Under the pieces are notes generated by a model that saw only the letters and a program-made list of their open reading frames with translations, was not told where the DNA came from and searched no databases. Of a stretch of DNA of 64,000 nt, positions 34,076 through 47,700 are shown piece after piece (position 1 is the first letter of the stretch; the number at the start of each line of letters is the position of its first letter). This DNA comes from Argopecten irradians (Eukaryota; Mollusca; Bivalvia; Pectinida; Pectinidae), in contig NC_091138.1 of NCBI RefSeq assembly GCF_041381155.1, positions 34,775,604 to 34,839,603 of the forward strand, in the 5' to 3' direction. The position numbers and the translations under genes are program-made.

Positions 34076-37000
34076 TAAGCATTGATAAGGATGGCTATAT
34101 GATAAAGGATAGAAATTGAGAGAGAGATAAATATGTATGGAAATGAACTGTTATGTTATGTTTTTGGAAAATCACCATGGAAAGGTAGTATAAATACACT
34201 TTTCCTATGTTATATATATTGAATATTGTTTTAATTTTCAAATGTGGTATATTTGTTAAGGCTCATATTCCCTTGCTGATAACAACATATTTTATAGAAA
34301 ACATATGCATCTGTTTTAGATATTTGTTAGTATGCTGTCAGATACTATGTTGATGGTCACATGATAGTATAAAGACGAAAAGTTATCTGTTAAGGAAGAT
34401 TGAAAAAAAAAATGTGAGAAATTCATGCTACTTGGTTTATAGATATATAGCCTTATGAGTGACAATCTAAAGATTTTCAAAATCTATATAATAAATATAT
34501 ATCATACCGTCTAATAAATGAGATGTGAATATCTTTTCTAAATAAGTTTTTTAAATATGATAACAAGCTGATTAAGTCAATATGATTGAATACATTAACA
34601 ATATTAATGAGATTAGAACTAACGATTACCTCTGTTAATTAATTGTTAGTATCCTTTACATTATTACATTGATCGTAAAAATTAACCCCTGGAATGTTGG
34701 TAGTAGCATTCATCAGTATGTACGGAACAAACAAGAACACACACCCCCTTTCTTTACTATTTTTGCTGTTAAATATATCTTCAGCCTTTTGATATGTTTT
34801 GGTTTTTGTTTTCTTTATTATCTCTATTTTATTACTTTTTTCATTTTATATACATGTACCAGAAACATTGCTTGATATTACAAAGTCTTATGACCTTTCA
34901 TTTGTCTGTATTTCATTATTTGCTAATTCACCAAATTTCTACATATTATGGCAAACTAATCATATAGAAAACTTCCTGGCTTTAATTAGAAAGATAACAT
35001 ATTGAAATATGAATTACTCTTCCTTGTGTAATGAGTATTTTCAATTTTCAAATTTCATACTCATTTCTCAGATTTAAATTGCAAAAAGTCATGATTAAAT
35101 TGAAGTTTTATTGGTGTGTATAATAAAGATGTAAAAGAGGATTCTGAGGATGGCTAATTAGATTTTTTCTCTTCTTCAGAAAATTAGGTTGTAAAAATAT
35201 TTCATGAAGGTAAATATTGTCAGTGCACACTGTACATACATGTATTTGTCTCTATTTTGTTGATGTTTTCTTGTTCATGTTTATGAAATGAATATCTCTT
35301 TGTGTTGATCTTTTATTTCACATTTTCTTAAGTGAAATATTTCAACAAATGTTCTAATTAAATGATTACCTCAACATTAGTAAATAATGTCACATAAGCC
35401 TATTCATATTGCTTGGATTTTTTCTTCCTTTTCTAATTGTTTGATTTTAACAAAACATGTATGCTCTAAAAAATAAAATGATTACGGCATTATATATAGG
35501 TTCAGGTCATGATTTGATTGGTAATCAGTAATTTGGGTTATTTATATCATTGATATTTCTTCACAAATACAGGAACAATGTATTACCGAATATTTTGTCA
35601 GAGGAAAAGTATGCAGTTCAATGGCCTTTGCACCTATCCACTAGCATATAGCTCCAGCTGAGTTTGTATGTGATAAAAATAGATCTAATAATCAATTATG
35701 GCTATATACACCGGAGAATAGATACACAAGTGATGTTCTTTATTGGTACTAGTCAAATCTGTTGAGGAAAGTCGAAAGTGAGATGCTTCCAGTCTCTGCA
35801 TTACACAGAGTTATCTGCCCTTGTAAGCTGGGTAATCACTTTATTGCTAGCCTACATCATAAACTTAAATCACAATCACCCCTTAAAACTCAAGGGACCT
35901 CTTTTACTTCTCATTCTGGAATAGTTCATTATTGAATGATGGGGGTGAAGGAGGTCTTTATACTGCTTGTCAAGAGCAGACAACTCTGAACATGTTAAAT
36001 ATAGAATACATATATGTATTTGAATATGACTAAGTTAGTTGTTCTTGTTATATTTTTCTCTCTCCTACATTCATGTTATATAATGATCAAGTTAAGATGT
36101 TCATTTCACTCACCGTTTTACTGGCATTTTTGTTTCATTTGCAGTCAATCATATTAATTTTATGTCAATATATACGGTATATATTTATTCCCTGCTTTTT
36201 ATATATGATTTAAGAACTTGCACTATGTAAAATAATTGTTGTACATTATTACTATAGTAGCTTATTCAGCTCTTTAGTTTGTGTGAATGTATAATGATGA
36301 GTATTGTTACTGTAAATTCCATTGGAATGTTGTCCACACTTTGCTTTATAAACTCCTAGCAGATGAAAATGGGCCAAAAATTACTGAAAACATAATATAA
36401 GACCAGTACGATATAGTATATTATTTTGTTTCCTTTATATTTCGTTGTTTGTTTTTATCTGTGCATATTTTTGTAAGACAGTTGCCCTACTTGATTAAAA
36501 AAATGATGAAGGCAAAACAAAATTAATATCATAATTATTTTCTATAAATTTTGAAGTAATTTACCAACAATTCTTTAAGAATTGGCTCTTACTTTATGTA
36601 TAAACACAATTTCAAAATACTTCTGGTGACTTTAGAGTTTGCAAATGCATGACTACAAACAAATCTCTGAATTCACTTGATTTTAGTTTTTGCAATAGGA
36701 TACCTGTATACATTGTATGTCTAATATATTTTCAACAACTACATTAGAGAGTCAGTACAGTTGTGTTCATGACAATATATTCTAAGATAATTGTGTATAG
36801 ATTACACTGCCTCCTCTTTATATACATTTGTATGTAAATATTTTACTTCTTTACTGCAGCTCAGAGCTTTGATCAGGGTTACAATTTCAATGATGAGAGA
36901 AACTATATATACTTTCAATCTCTTATTTACTATTGAATGTGTTCGTCCTTTGGTGATCGATATTACTTAAGTAAAATATTAAGATATGTCCATATGGATA

Positions 37001-37640
37001 TCCATTATTAGTATCTGCAGTGTTCCACGTTAAAAATATTGGTAGTAACACAGTTATCATGTCAGGTCAGTGTTACCTGAGAATGATACCCAACTGGATC
37101 ATTTGTTAAAGTTGTCCACTTCTCTGGTAAAGATAGTGATATATTGATGTTCATTTGATCAGAGCCAAAACTGAAAATGGAATGCTGAATACTAATACTT
37201 CACATAAGTGCTGCTTGAACCAGAAGGTCTTTGCAATATATTTTGGACTTCTTCTCCTGAACTTTTGGAAATAAAACCTTTGTTGTATTAGAGCTTGATT
37301 TGATGTGGCTTAGAATGAATATCATTTATTTATGAAATAAAATATGTATCTGTTGATATTGTGTTGATTTATTGATTTTTAATAATTGATAATTAATTAA
37401 AGCCAATGCCACGTTGTTACCGGTATTGAACTAGCTGATTGAATGAAGGAAATTACTATATAGGTAGGCAGTTGATTTCGCAGGAATATTTTCACAATTT
37501 TGTGGGACATTTTACTACGATTTTAGGAATTTTATCTGCAAAATTTTGAAAACTGATTTATTTTATATTTGACCTCTTAATTTTGTTGCCATGTTTGACT
37601 TTGAGTAGCAATGGTAATTCAAATTGAAAAATAAATTAGC
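34076..37640. other. Caspase 3' UTR and intergenic sequence
   Basis: AT-rich. Several AATAAA signals are present (for example about 37270 and 37335), but I cannot say which one ends the transcript. No further exon or repeat family is recognised; open frames at 34669-35005 look random. Confidence 0.45.
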
Positions 37641-37866
37641 AGAGTTGGGTTTTATTAGTTTAACGTCCTATTAACAGTCTAGGGTCATGTAATGGTGTGC
37701 CAGGTTTGTTGGTGGCGTAAAGCCGTGTACCCCGAGAAAAACTACCGACCAGCAGTCAGTGCCTGACAACTGCCCAACATGGGATTCAAACACGCAACCC
37801 AAAGGTGGAGCTCCAGGGCTTGCAGAAATATGTCCAGACATCTTTAACCACTCGACCACTGCGGTC
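37641..37866 (-). mobile_element. tRNA-Leu/Ser-like SINE, nearly full length
   Basis: The minus strand begins GCAGTGGTCGAGTGGTTAAA (box A), then GTGTTTGAATCCCATG (box B), the body GGCACTGACTGCTGGTCGGT, and a 3' end CTGTTAATAGGACGTTAAAC. The same order recurs on the plus strand at 50793-51003. Confidence 0.8.
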
Positions 37867-38573
37867 CAAAATTGGCAGAAATGACTTTATCACATAATAT
37901 ATGGAACATTGAGAGTTTTAAATAAAATCCAACCGCTACAACCAAATATTTTTAATAAATCTAGATCCTTATGTCATATAGGATACCAATTAAATTATTA
38001 AACTTAGTGAATAAATTTCATAATTATTTAGCAACAAGATTTTTTTGGTGAAAATAGGCTAACAAGAAAGAGAGAATTCTGGTGTGTGTGTTTTATTGCT
38101 GTCAATAGCACCTTAAACAATGGAATAAAATTTACTTTTGTATCTGGCAAGAACTAGGCTTGAGTTCCCATACCCCTGTGTTTCGTTTCGGAACTCTTTA
38201 GTCATAGAAACCAAAGACGGTCCACTGTTTACAAATGAATGCCTGAGCAACATCGACATGTTAAAAGTGTCCATACATTTTTTTAGTGGTTAGGATCTAT
38301 ATAAAATGTAACATATTTATCATACAGAGTATAGACTAATGGAATCATATTCACAAACTTAACCGTGTGCGCACATTTGTAAATAATATCAACGCGCCAA
38401 TATTTCAGGTGAGTGAAAACAATGAGGACTGTCAAAATTCGGATAACCGGTTACCGTTGTATATCGTGACACGGCGTTTTCTGTAAAAGGTATGCTAATA
38501 ATACACGATATACCTAATGTTTTTACGAAATTATTAGGTCATTGTTTGCAAATATGTTTTGCTTGTTTTTCAG

Positions 38574-38619
38574 TCAAACGAAGCCTGCTCGCGAGTAATT
38601 TTTAGACCAGATTCTAAAT
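38574..38619 (+). promoter_or_regulatory. Putative 5' UTR of the EF-hand/Death gene
   Basis: A good acceptor (TTGTTTTTCAG, ending 38573) precedes the start codon by 46 nt. A donor-like TAAAAG|GTATGC at 38489/38490 could end an untranslated first exon. The AT/GC composition changes at about 38400-38480 (CACGGCG), which may mark the promoter. This is inference. Confidence 0.35.
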
Positions 38620-38728
38620 ATGGGGTCGTTTGCCAGCCAGTTTATGACACCTGTCGGGGACGAGGTTTCTCAACACACACATCCTAGTAAAGCAAACTGG
38701 ATCACAGTACACGCCATCACCGCTGAGT
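38620..38728 (+). CDS. EF-hand/Death gene exon 1
   Basis: 109 nt, ATG at 38620, donor GTGAGT, phase 1. It encodes MGSFASQFMTPVGDEVSQ and then ANWITVHAITAE. The start is supported by the myristoylation motif and by the absence of an in-frame upstream ATG within the putative UTR exon. Confidence 0.78.
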
Positions 38729-41700
38729 GTGAGTTATTGTAGATTATATACCAAATTAACATTTACAAATGTACAATGTAAACATTAGTTTTAAAATATG
38801 AAGCAGACAGTAAGAAATTTAAATGTCATGGGAGGCTGTGGTATATTCTACTCCAACAATGTTAGAGGCACGACAAGACACTTTTAATCATTATCAATTA
38901 TGTCATGTCTAACAGTAATCAGTCTTGATATTGCCCATCAGAAGTTTCTCAATGTCGAGATCTAATATTATTGGATAACGGTATATTCATGTTTTGCCAC
39001 TCCTTTTATATTGAGTGCTTACAAAGCAGGAGCAGAAAGTATCATTTTCATGTGTGTCTCGGCCAGGAGACAGAACCCAGAGCCTTTGTCGCCTTTGCAT
39101 GGAGACTTGGGAAGAAGAATAGAAAGAAGAAAGTCAAATAGGAGGCAGATAAAAATAAGACCTCAAATTTAGTCGCCCTTTACAATCATGCAATGGTAAT
39201 CCTTAGTTACAACTCCAGATAGACACTTAGTTAAACATTATTATGTAAAAAGGAGCGGGTCTTTGTGACTTGTACATAGTGTTAAATACGGTCTCTGTCA
39301 CTCAGCTGACGGAGCATGCTTCTTTGGCTCAGTCGGTAGAGCCGTAGATTTCCACGCTGGAGACCCGGGTTCGATTCCTGGTCGGGGCACTCGACAGGAA
39401 TGTGTATTTTCACTGTTCTTCTACATTGGCGCCCAACTAAATAACCCATGGAAGGTGGTTAAAGAGTCCGGGGTTAAGATTTAGGAAATCTCAAGAAAAA
39501 CAGGGGGAGTAGTGTAAAAGGAGCGGGTCGGTGTGACTTGTACATAGTGTTAAATACGGTCTCTGTCACTCAGCTGATGGAGCATTCTTCTTTGGCTCAG
39601 TTGGTAGAGCCGTAGATTTCCACGCCGGAGACCTGGGTTCGATTCCTTGTCAGGGCACTCGACAGGAATGTGTATTTTCACTGTTCTTTTACAATTACAA
39701 CAATATAGTGAGGATAAACAAATGTGACCTGACCAGTTCCTAAAAATGATTGACAATGTTACCTGGGCAATAGTTTTGATTGCCTGTAATTAAAATCTTT
39801 TGGTTAATTGCATTTACTTGTAATAATTTTCTAATCTAATTTATGTGTTTGTAATAACAGTGAGTATTGCCGAGACAGAGCGTTTATGGCTCAGGTTTCA
39901 GCAACTAGGCTGCAACAAAGATGGAGTTATAACAGAAGAAATAGCAACCAACAACCCAGTCTTATCATCTGATGCATTTTCAAGAAATGTAAGTCAATGG
40001 ACTGTTTATTTTCCTGGGTTTTGTTGTCTTTTAAATTATAGGTTTTTTTATTGTAGTAAATATTTTTTTCTTATAAACAATAAATAAGTACAGATTTTAA
40101 GGAAATTTGCTTTTCTTAAATTTATTTCAATAAGCTATTTTAATGTGATTGAAATTGGTGTTGATTAAATGATTAAGGTATTCACAGAGAAATTGCACTC
40201 TTTGTATGTCCATACTACAGATCTTATGAACCATATAACTTGAGAAAATAAAAGGAGATTTTGATAAAAGCTGGAGTGAAGTCTTATGTATCCAAAAATG
40301 TCTTTTAACAGATTAATTTAAATTTGGAACATTACATTATACGAGAGTATGGCCCAAATGATATGCTGTATGCCATTCTGTTGAAATTAACGATCATTTT
40401 TCAATTAGGACCCAATCCTTTTTTGATACATGTACCAGGGGGTATATCACAAATCAAAACTGAGCCTTTTTATAAGTCATTTGTTTTTAGGTCACCTGAG
40501 ACGAAGTCTCAAGTGACCTATTCTAATCGCCTTTTGTCCGTCGTCGTGCGTCGTCCGTCGTGCGTCGTGCCTCGTGCGTCGTGCGTCGTCCGTCGTATGT
40601 CCGTAAACAATTTACATTTTCAACTTCTTCTCCAAAACTGCTGAAGCAATTTCAATGAAATTTTGCACAAACCTTCTAAGGCATAAGGCCAATCAAAATT
40701 GTGAATTATATGGTCCCCACCCCCCAGGGAGCTATGGGAGGGGCTAAAAGGGGTAAAATTGACTAAAATTTCAAAAATCTTCTTCTCCACTCACAGATGT
40801 GATGGAATTAAATACTCTTCATAGATAGAAAGGTCCTAAGGTCCTTTACAAAAATTGTGAATTATATGACCCTGGGGTCTCAGGTTTCCCCCTGGGGAGG
40901 GGGTTAAGTTTACTATAGTTTATATAGGGAAAACACATTTTTGAGTATTATTTGATCATTTGTAATAGGAAATGAGTCAAATATTGTCAGAATTATCCGT
41001 ATGAGATGGCCATTGAATCCTATTAACCAATTTTCCATAACTGACCCCCAGTGGCCTTAGGGGCGGGGTCAAAAGGGGTCAAATAGGCTATAACTTCAAA
41101 AATCTTCTTCTGAAATCCTGGAAATGGTAGAATCACATACTCTTCGTAGATGGAAAGGTCTTGAGGTCCTTTACAAAAATTGTGAATTATATGACCTGGG
41201 GTCTCAGGTTTCCCCCTGGGGAGGGGGTTAAGTTTACTATAGTTTATATAGGGAAAACACATTTTTGAGTATTATTTGATCATTTGTAATAGGAAAATGA
41301 GTCAAATATTGTCAGAATTATCCGTATGAGATGGCCATTGAATCCTATTAACCAATTTTCCATAACTGACCCCCAGGGGCCTTAGGGGCGGGGTCAAAAG
41401 GGGTCAAATAGGCTATAACTTCAAAAATCTTCTTCTGAAATCCTGGAAATGGTAGAATCACATACTCTTCGTAGATGGAAAGGTCTTGAGGTCCTTTACA
41501 AAAATTGTGAATTATATGACCCTGGGGTCTCAGGTTTCCCCCTGGGGAGGGGGTTAAGTTTACTATAGTTTATATAGGGAAAACACATTTTTGAGTATTA
41601 TTTGATCATTTGTAATAGGAAATGAGTCAAATATTGTCAGAATTATCCGTATGAGATGGCCATTGAATCCTATTAACCAATTTTCCATAACTGACCCCCA

Positions 41701-44700
41701 GGGGCCTTAGGGGTGGGGTCAAAAGGGGTCAAATAGGCTATAACTACAAAAATCTTCTTCTGAAATCCTGGAAATGGTAGAATCACATACTCTTCTTCGT
41801 AGATGGAAAGGTCTTGAGGTCCTTTACAAAAATTGTGAATTATATGACCCTGGGGTCTCAGGTTTTCCCCTGGGGAGGGGGGTTAAGTTTACTATAGTTT
41901 ATATAGGGAAAACACATTTTTGAGTATTATTTGATCATTTGTAATAGGAAATGAGTCAAATATTGTCAGAATTATCCGTATGAGATGGCCATTGAATCCT
42001 ATTAACCAATTTTCCCATAACTGACCCCCAGGGGCCTTAGGGGTGGGGTCAAAAGGGGTCAAATAGGCTATAACTACAAAAATCTTCTTCTGAAATCCTG
42101 GAAATGGTAGAATCACATACTCATAGATGGAAAGGTCTTGAGGTCCTTTACAAAAATTGTGAATTATATGACCCTGGGGTCTCACGTTTCCCCCTGGGGA
42201 GGGGGTCAAGTTTACTAGGGAAAACACATTTATGAGCATTTTTTGCTCAATTTTCATAGGAAATGAGTCGAACTTGTTTAGAATTATTAGCCTGAGATAA
42301 CATTTTAATATCATATCTATATTGGTCCTGGTCAACCCCCTCGGGCAGAGGGGCGGGGCCAAAAGGGGCAAATAGGCTAAAACTTTAAAAATTTTTCTTC
42401 TTAAATACTGGAAATGGTAGAACCAAATACTCTTCTTAGATGGACAGGTCTTAAGGTTGTTTTATGAAAATTGTGAATTATATGACCCATCACGTTTTCC
42501 CCCTGGGGAGGGGGTCAAGTTTACTATAGTTTATATAGGGAAAACACATTTATGAGCATTTTTTGCTCAATTTTCATAGGAAATGAGTCAAACCTGTTTA
42601 GAATTATTAGCCTAAGATAACATTTAAATATTATATCTATATTGGTCCTGGTCAACCCCCTCAGGGCACAGGGGCGGGGCCAAAAGGGGCAAATAGGCTA
42701 AAACTTTAAAAATCTTCTTCTTAAATACTGGAAATGGTAGAATCAAATACTCGTCATAAAAAAGGCAGGTCTTAAGGTGTTTTATGAAAATTGTGAATTA
42801 TATGACCCTTGGGTCTCAGGTTTCCCCCTGGGGAGGGGGGTAAGTTTACTGTAGTTTATAAAGGGAAAAGACATTTTTGGGCATTATTTAGTCATTATAA
42901 TAGGAAATTAGTCAATTGTAGTCAGAATTATCCCTATGTGATGACCATTGAATCTTATTACCAAATTTTCTATGACTGATCCCAAGGGGCCTTAGGGGCG
43001 GGGCCAAAACGGGTCAAATAGGCTAAAACTTCAAAAATCTTCTTCTGAAATTCTGGAACTGGTAGAATCAAATACTCTGCATAGATTGAAAGGTCTTAAA
43101 GTCCTTTACAAAAATTGTGAATTTCATGGCCCTGGGGTCCCATGTTTCCCTCTGGGGAGGGGGTCAAGTTTACTTTAGTTTATATAGGAAAAACACATTT
43201 ATGAACATTATTTGCCTATTTTTCATAGGAAATTAGTCAAACTGGGTTTAGAATTATTAGTCTGAGATAGCATTTTTAACATCATATCCATATTGGTCCT
43301 GGCCGACCCCCAGGGGCCAGAGGGGTGGGGCCAAAAGGGGTCAAAATGGATAACATTTTCAAAAATCTTTCTTTCTGATTTCACAGATTTGATGGAACCA
43401 AATAATCTTCATAGATTAAAAAGTCAAATTTATAAAATCACTGACTGACTTCCAAGGGCCTGATGGGCAAATATATAGATTGTTTATATGCATGTCTTTG
43501 TTTTCATTCTGTATCTGAACACAGGTGACCGTTAAGGCCCATGGGCTCTTTGTTAATATATGTACATGTACCAGGGGGTATATCAGAAATCAGAACTTTC
43601 AGCCTTTTTAGGTCACCTGAGACGAAGTCTCAAGTGACCTATTCTAATCGCCTTTTGTCCGTAGTCGTGCGTCGTCCGTCGTATGTCCGTAAACAATTTA
43701 CATTTTCGTCTTCTTCTCCAAAACTGCTGAAGCAATTTCAATGAAATTTTGCACAAACCTTCTAAGGCATAAGGCCAATCAAAATTGTGAATTATATGGT
43801 CCCCACCCCCCAGGGGGCTGTGAGAGGGGCCAAAAGGGGTAAAATTGAGTTTATAAAATTTCAAAAATCTTTTTCTCTACTTACAGATGTGGTAGAATCA
43901 AATACTATTCATAGATAGAAAGGTATTAAGGTCCTTTACAAAAATTGTGAATTATATGACCCTGGGGTCTCTAGTTTCCCCCTGGGGAGGGGGTTAAGTT
44001 TACTATAGTTTATATTGGGAAAACACATTTTTGTGCATTATTTGGTCATTTGTGATAGGAAATGAGTCAAATGTTGTCAGAATTATCAGTATGAGATGGC
44101 CATTTAATCCTATTGACAAATTTTCTATGACTGACCCCCAGGGGCCTTAGGGGCGGGGTCAAAAGGGGTCAAATAGGCTAAAACTTCAAAAATCTTCTTC
44201 TGAAATTCTGGAAATGGTAGAATCAAATACTTTTCATAAATAGAAAGGTTTTAAGGTCCTTTACAAAAATTGTGAATTATATGACCCTGGGGTCTCACGT
44301 TTCCCCCTGGGGAGGGGGTCAAGTTTACTATAGTTTATATAGGGAAAACACATTTATGAGCATGTTTTGCTCAATTTTCATTGGAAACGAGTCAAACTTG
44401 GTTAGAATTATTAGCCTGAGATAGCATTTTAATATCATTTCCATATTGGTCCAGGCCGACCCCCTGGGGGCAGAGGGGGCGGGGCCAAAAAATGGTCAGA
44501 TAAGCTAAAACTTCAAAAATTTTCTTTTAAAATTCTGGAAATGGTATACTCAAATACACTTTATAGATGAAAAGGTCTTAAAGTTTGTTTATAAAAATTG
44601 TAAATTATATGACCCTGGGGTCTCCTGTTTCCCCTTGGGGAGGGGGTCAAGTTTACTATAGTTTATATAGGAAAAACACATTAATGAGCATTTTTTGCTC

Positions 44701-47700
44701 AATTTTCATAGGAAATGAGTCAAACTTGGTTAGAATTATAAGCCTGAGATAGCATTTTAATATCATATCCACATTGGTCCTGGCCGACCCCCTGGGGGCA
44801 GAGGGGCGGGGCAAAAAAAGGGTCAAATAGGCTAAAACTTCAAAAATTCTTCTAAAATTCTGGATATAGTAGAATCAAATAATTATAGATGGAAAGGTCT
44901 TAAGGTGTTTTATAAAAATTGTGAATTATATGACCTTGGGGTCTCACGTTACCCCCTGGGGAGGGGGTCAAGTTTACTTTAGTTTATATAGGGAAAACAC
45001 ATTTATGAGCATGTTTTGCTCAATTTTCATTGGAAACGAGTCAAACTTGGTTAGAATTATTAGCCTGAGATAGCATTTTAATATCATATCCACATTGGTC
45101 CTGGCCGACCCCCTGGGGCAGAGGGGCGAGGCAAAAAAAGGGTCAAATAGGCTAAAACTTCAAAATCTTCTAAAATTCAGGATATAGTAGAATCAAATAA
45201 TTATAGATGGAAAGGTCTTAAGGTGTTTTTATAAAAATTGTGAATTATATGACCTTGGGATCTCACATTACCCCCTGGGGAGAGGGGTCAAGTTTACTTT
45301 AGTTTATATAGGAAAAACATATTTGTGAACATTATTTGCCCAATTTTCATAGGAAAATAGTCAAACTTGATTAGAATTATAAGCCTAAGATATAGCATTT
45401 TAACATCCATATCCGTCCTCGATGACCCCTGGGGGGACCAGAGGGGCAGGACCAAACAGGGTCAAAATGATTAAAATTTCAAAAATACCTCTAAGTTCAC
45501 AGGTTTGATGGAAGCAAATACTCTTCATAGTCTTAAAAGTCAAATTTATAAATCACTGACCAACTTCAAGGCCCAGCATATAGTGTTTATATGTCTTTAA
45601 TTTGTTTCATTATTTGTTTCATTATATATTCTAACTCAGGTGACCGTTAAGGCCCATGGGCCTCTTGTTATATTTCAGTTGTTTTTCTTTGTTTCAGATT
45701 ATGAAGAAATTCACTTTACTCTAGTTGTTTTATTTCATTATTTTTTTGCTTCAGATTATGAAGAAATTCACTCTAAATCAAACCAAGAATGTTACATTTG
45801 AGAATTTTCTTCGTGGTTTAAAGTGGGTGTGAGACGGCAGATCTGAATGAGAAACTCAGGGGTAAGTTTTTCATCCAACAAACTCACCAATCATGTATAT
45901 GTAACCCATGGATAACTCCGTAATGTTTGAAGGGCAAACATGTAACATAACGACTAATACTACAAAAAAACCCAGATAACTATTAAATTAATGTAAATGT
46001 ACCCATGTAACATAACGACTAATACCTACAAAAAAAAAAAAACTTACTATAAAGCTTAATGTAAATGTACAGACATATTATAGGAACATTGTTGGGGAAC
46101 AAAAATCACTATGTTGTAACCATGAATTCGTTATAAACATTATTTTACTGTAGTAGGTAATCAGTTTGGATTGGGAACAAAAGGAGACAATTATTCAATC
46201 TCCTATCATAATTTTATACATATTGAGTCATTTTGAATCTTGATTGTTCTTAGAGAATTTATAGTAAAAGTAATTTGAACCTTTTACACAGGTGTTTTTA
46301 GACTGTTAAATAATGGTAATCCAGTCCAAAAGGCAACCTTTGTGAAAATTTTAGAACGTGTGTACACCAATCCAAACGACAAAAAGGTTTGTTTGCAGTA
46401 AGAAACTACATTGTATGTTTGTTTCTGTAAATAAATATACTCCAACTCTCACATGCCAAAGTATCTCTTACTCAAGCATAAGTGAATCAAACCTTGTTAT
46501 TATACAGATGGTCAGTAATATATAAGATAACTAAATTTATTTTGTTTACAAGGTAACTTCAAGATTTAGCTAGACCATGGGGCTATAACTCCTATTCTCA
46601 AGTAATTTCACTTAAGATAACTTTCATTTTTTCTAGGGTATTCAGAAAGTGGCAGATGTTGTGTATAAACACATAGACAAGAAGAATACAGGTAAAGCAT
46701 GATATGATAGTCCAATTTGAATTCTTAAATCAGGGGTAAAATGATGTGCAGTAAAATGTGAACTTTTTGATTCCTTGGCTTTTTATGATTGCTTTTAAAA
46801 TTTTGATAAGATTTATCAAAGACTATTCAGTTATGCATATCATAAATCAGTGGTAACATTATTTTAATTATTTAATGAATGAAGGGTATTTTCTCTCCAA
46901 ATATGTTAGTGCCAAAGTTACAAACTAACATACTTGTTTTCATGTAGATGACCATGCAGGATTCCATACTATGAATGAATAAGAAAAATGATTTGTTCAC
47001 CGTTTTTTTTTTTTAGAACTCTAGTTTCCATCTACAATCAAGTCCTTCTCTCCTTTCCATTCCAAGCTAAACAAAAGTATGTTACTTTAAGTTATGTACA
47101 GTGTATTCCTAGTTTTATAATGTATTATTTCTGTATATGTAGGTCAGATGAATGAGGATCAGTTTGTGACAGGTGTCCGCAGTGTGATACCCAATGATAC
47201 ACTACAGGACCTCCTATTATTTGAAGTCCTACCATCCTATATGAAGGAACGTCTCCACAGCCAACTCCCAGAGGTATATAATCTGATTGAAGTGTTCAAC
47301 AAATTTGTCTTTTTCCAAGATACAAACGTATTATCAGGCAGCAGCCATAGTCTCCATAAGTGTGTATGGAAAAATGTACGGTACTGTATTTTACCCAAAA
47401 GCACCACTTCCCTTTTTGTGAACTCAAACTCCCTTACCTAATTAATTTCAATTAAAAATATAAATAATAGAGTTTCTTAATTTGATTTCATTTACATGTT
47501 AATTTGTGGCTTGAATTCAGCATACTGTGAAAGACGTCCCCCGTCCCTGAAAGAAGAAAAAGCCGATGATTTTATTTGTAATATTGTGCTCCTGATTTAT
47601 TTTCTCTGATAGTGTATAAAACTATCGCAATCCTTAGATGTAAGTAGGATATATCAAGAATTTATCCCTACAGAGAATTTCTAATTACATATTTCTAAAG

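Noticed and set aside
39325-39390. Possible tRNA gene
   Set aside because: Perfect A and B boxes, but acceptor arms do not pair and the unit is repeated with a SINE body; called a SINE.
41023-42371. Minus-strand open frames of 79 and 159 codons
   Set aside because: They lie in the tandem units of the Helentron-like element and repeat each other; no transposase or other domain is visible.
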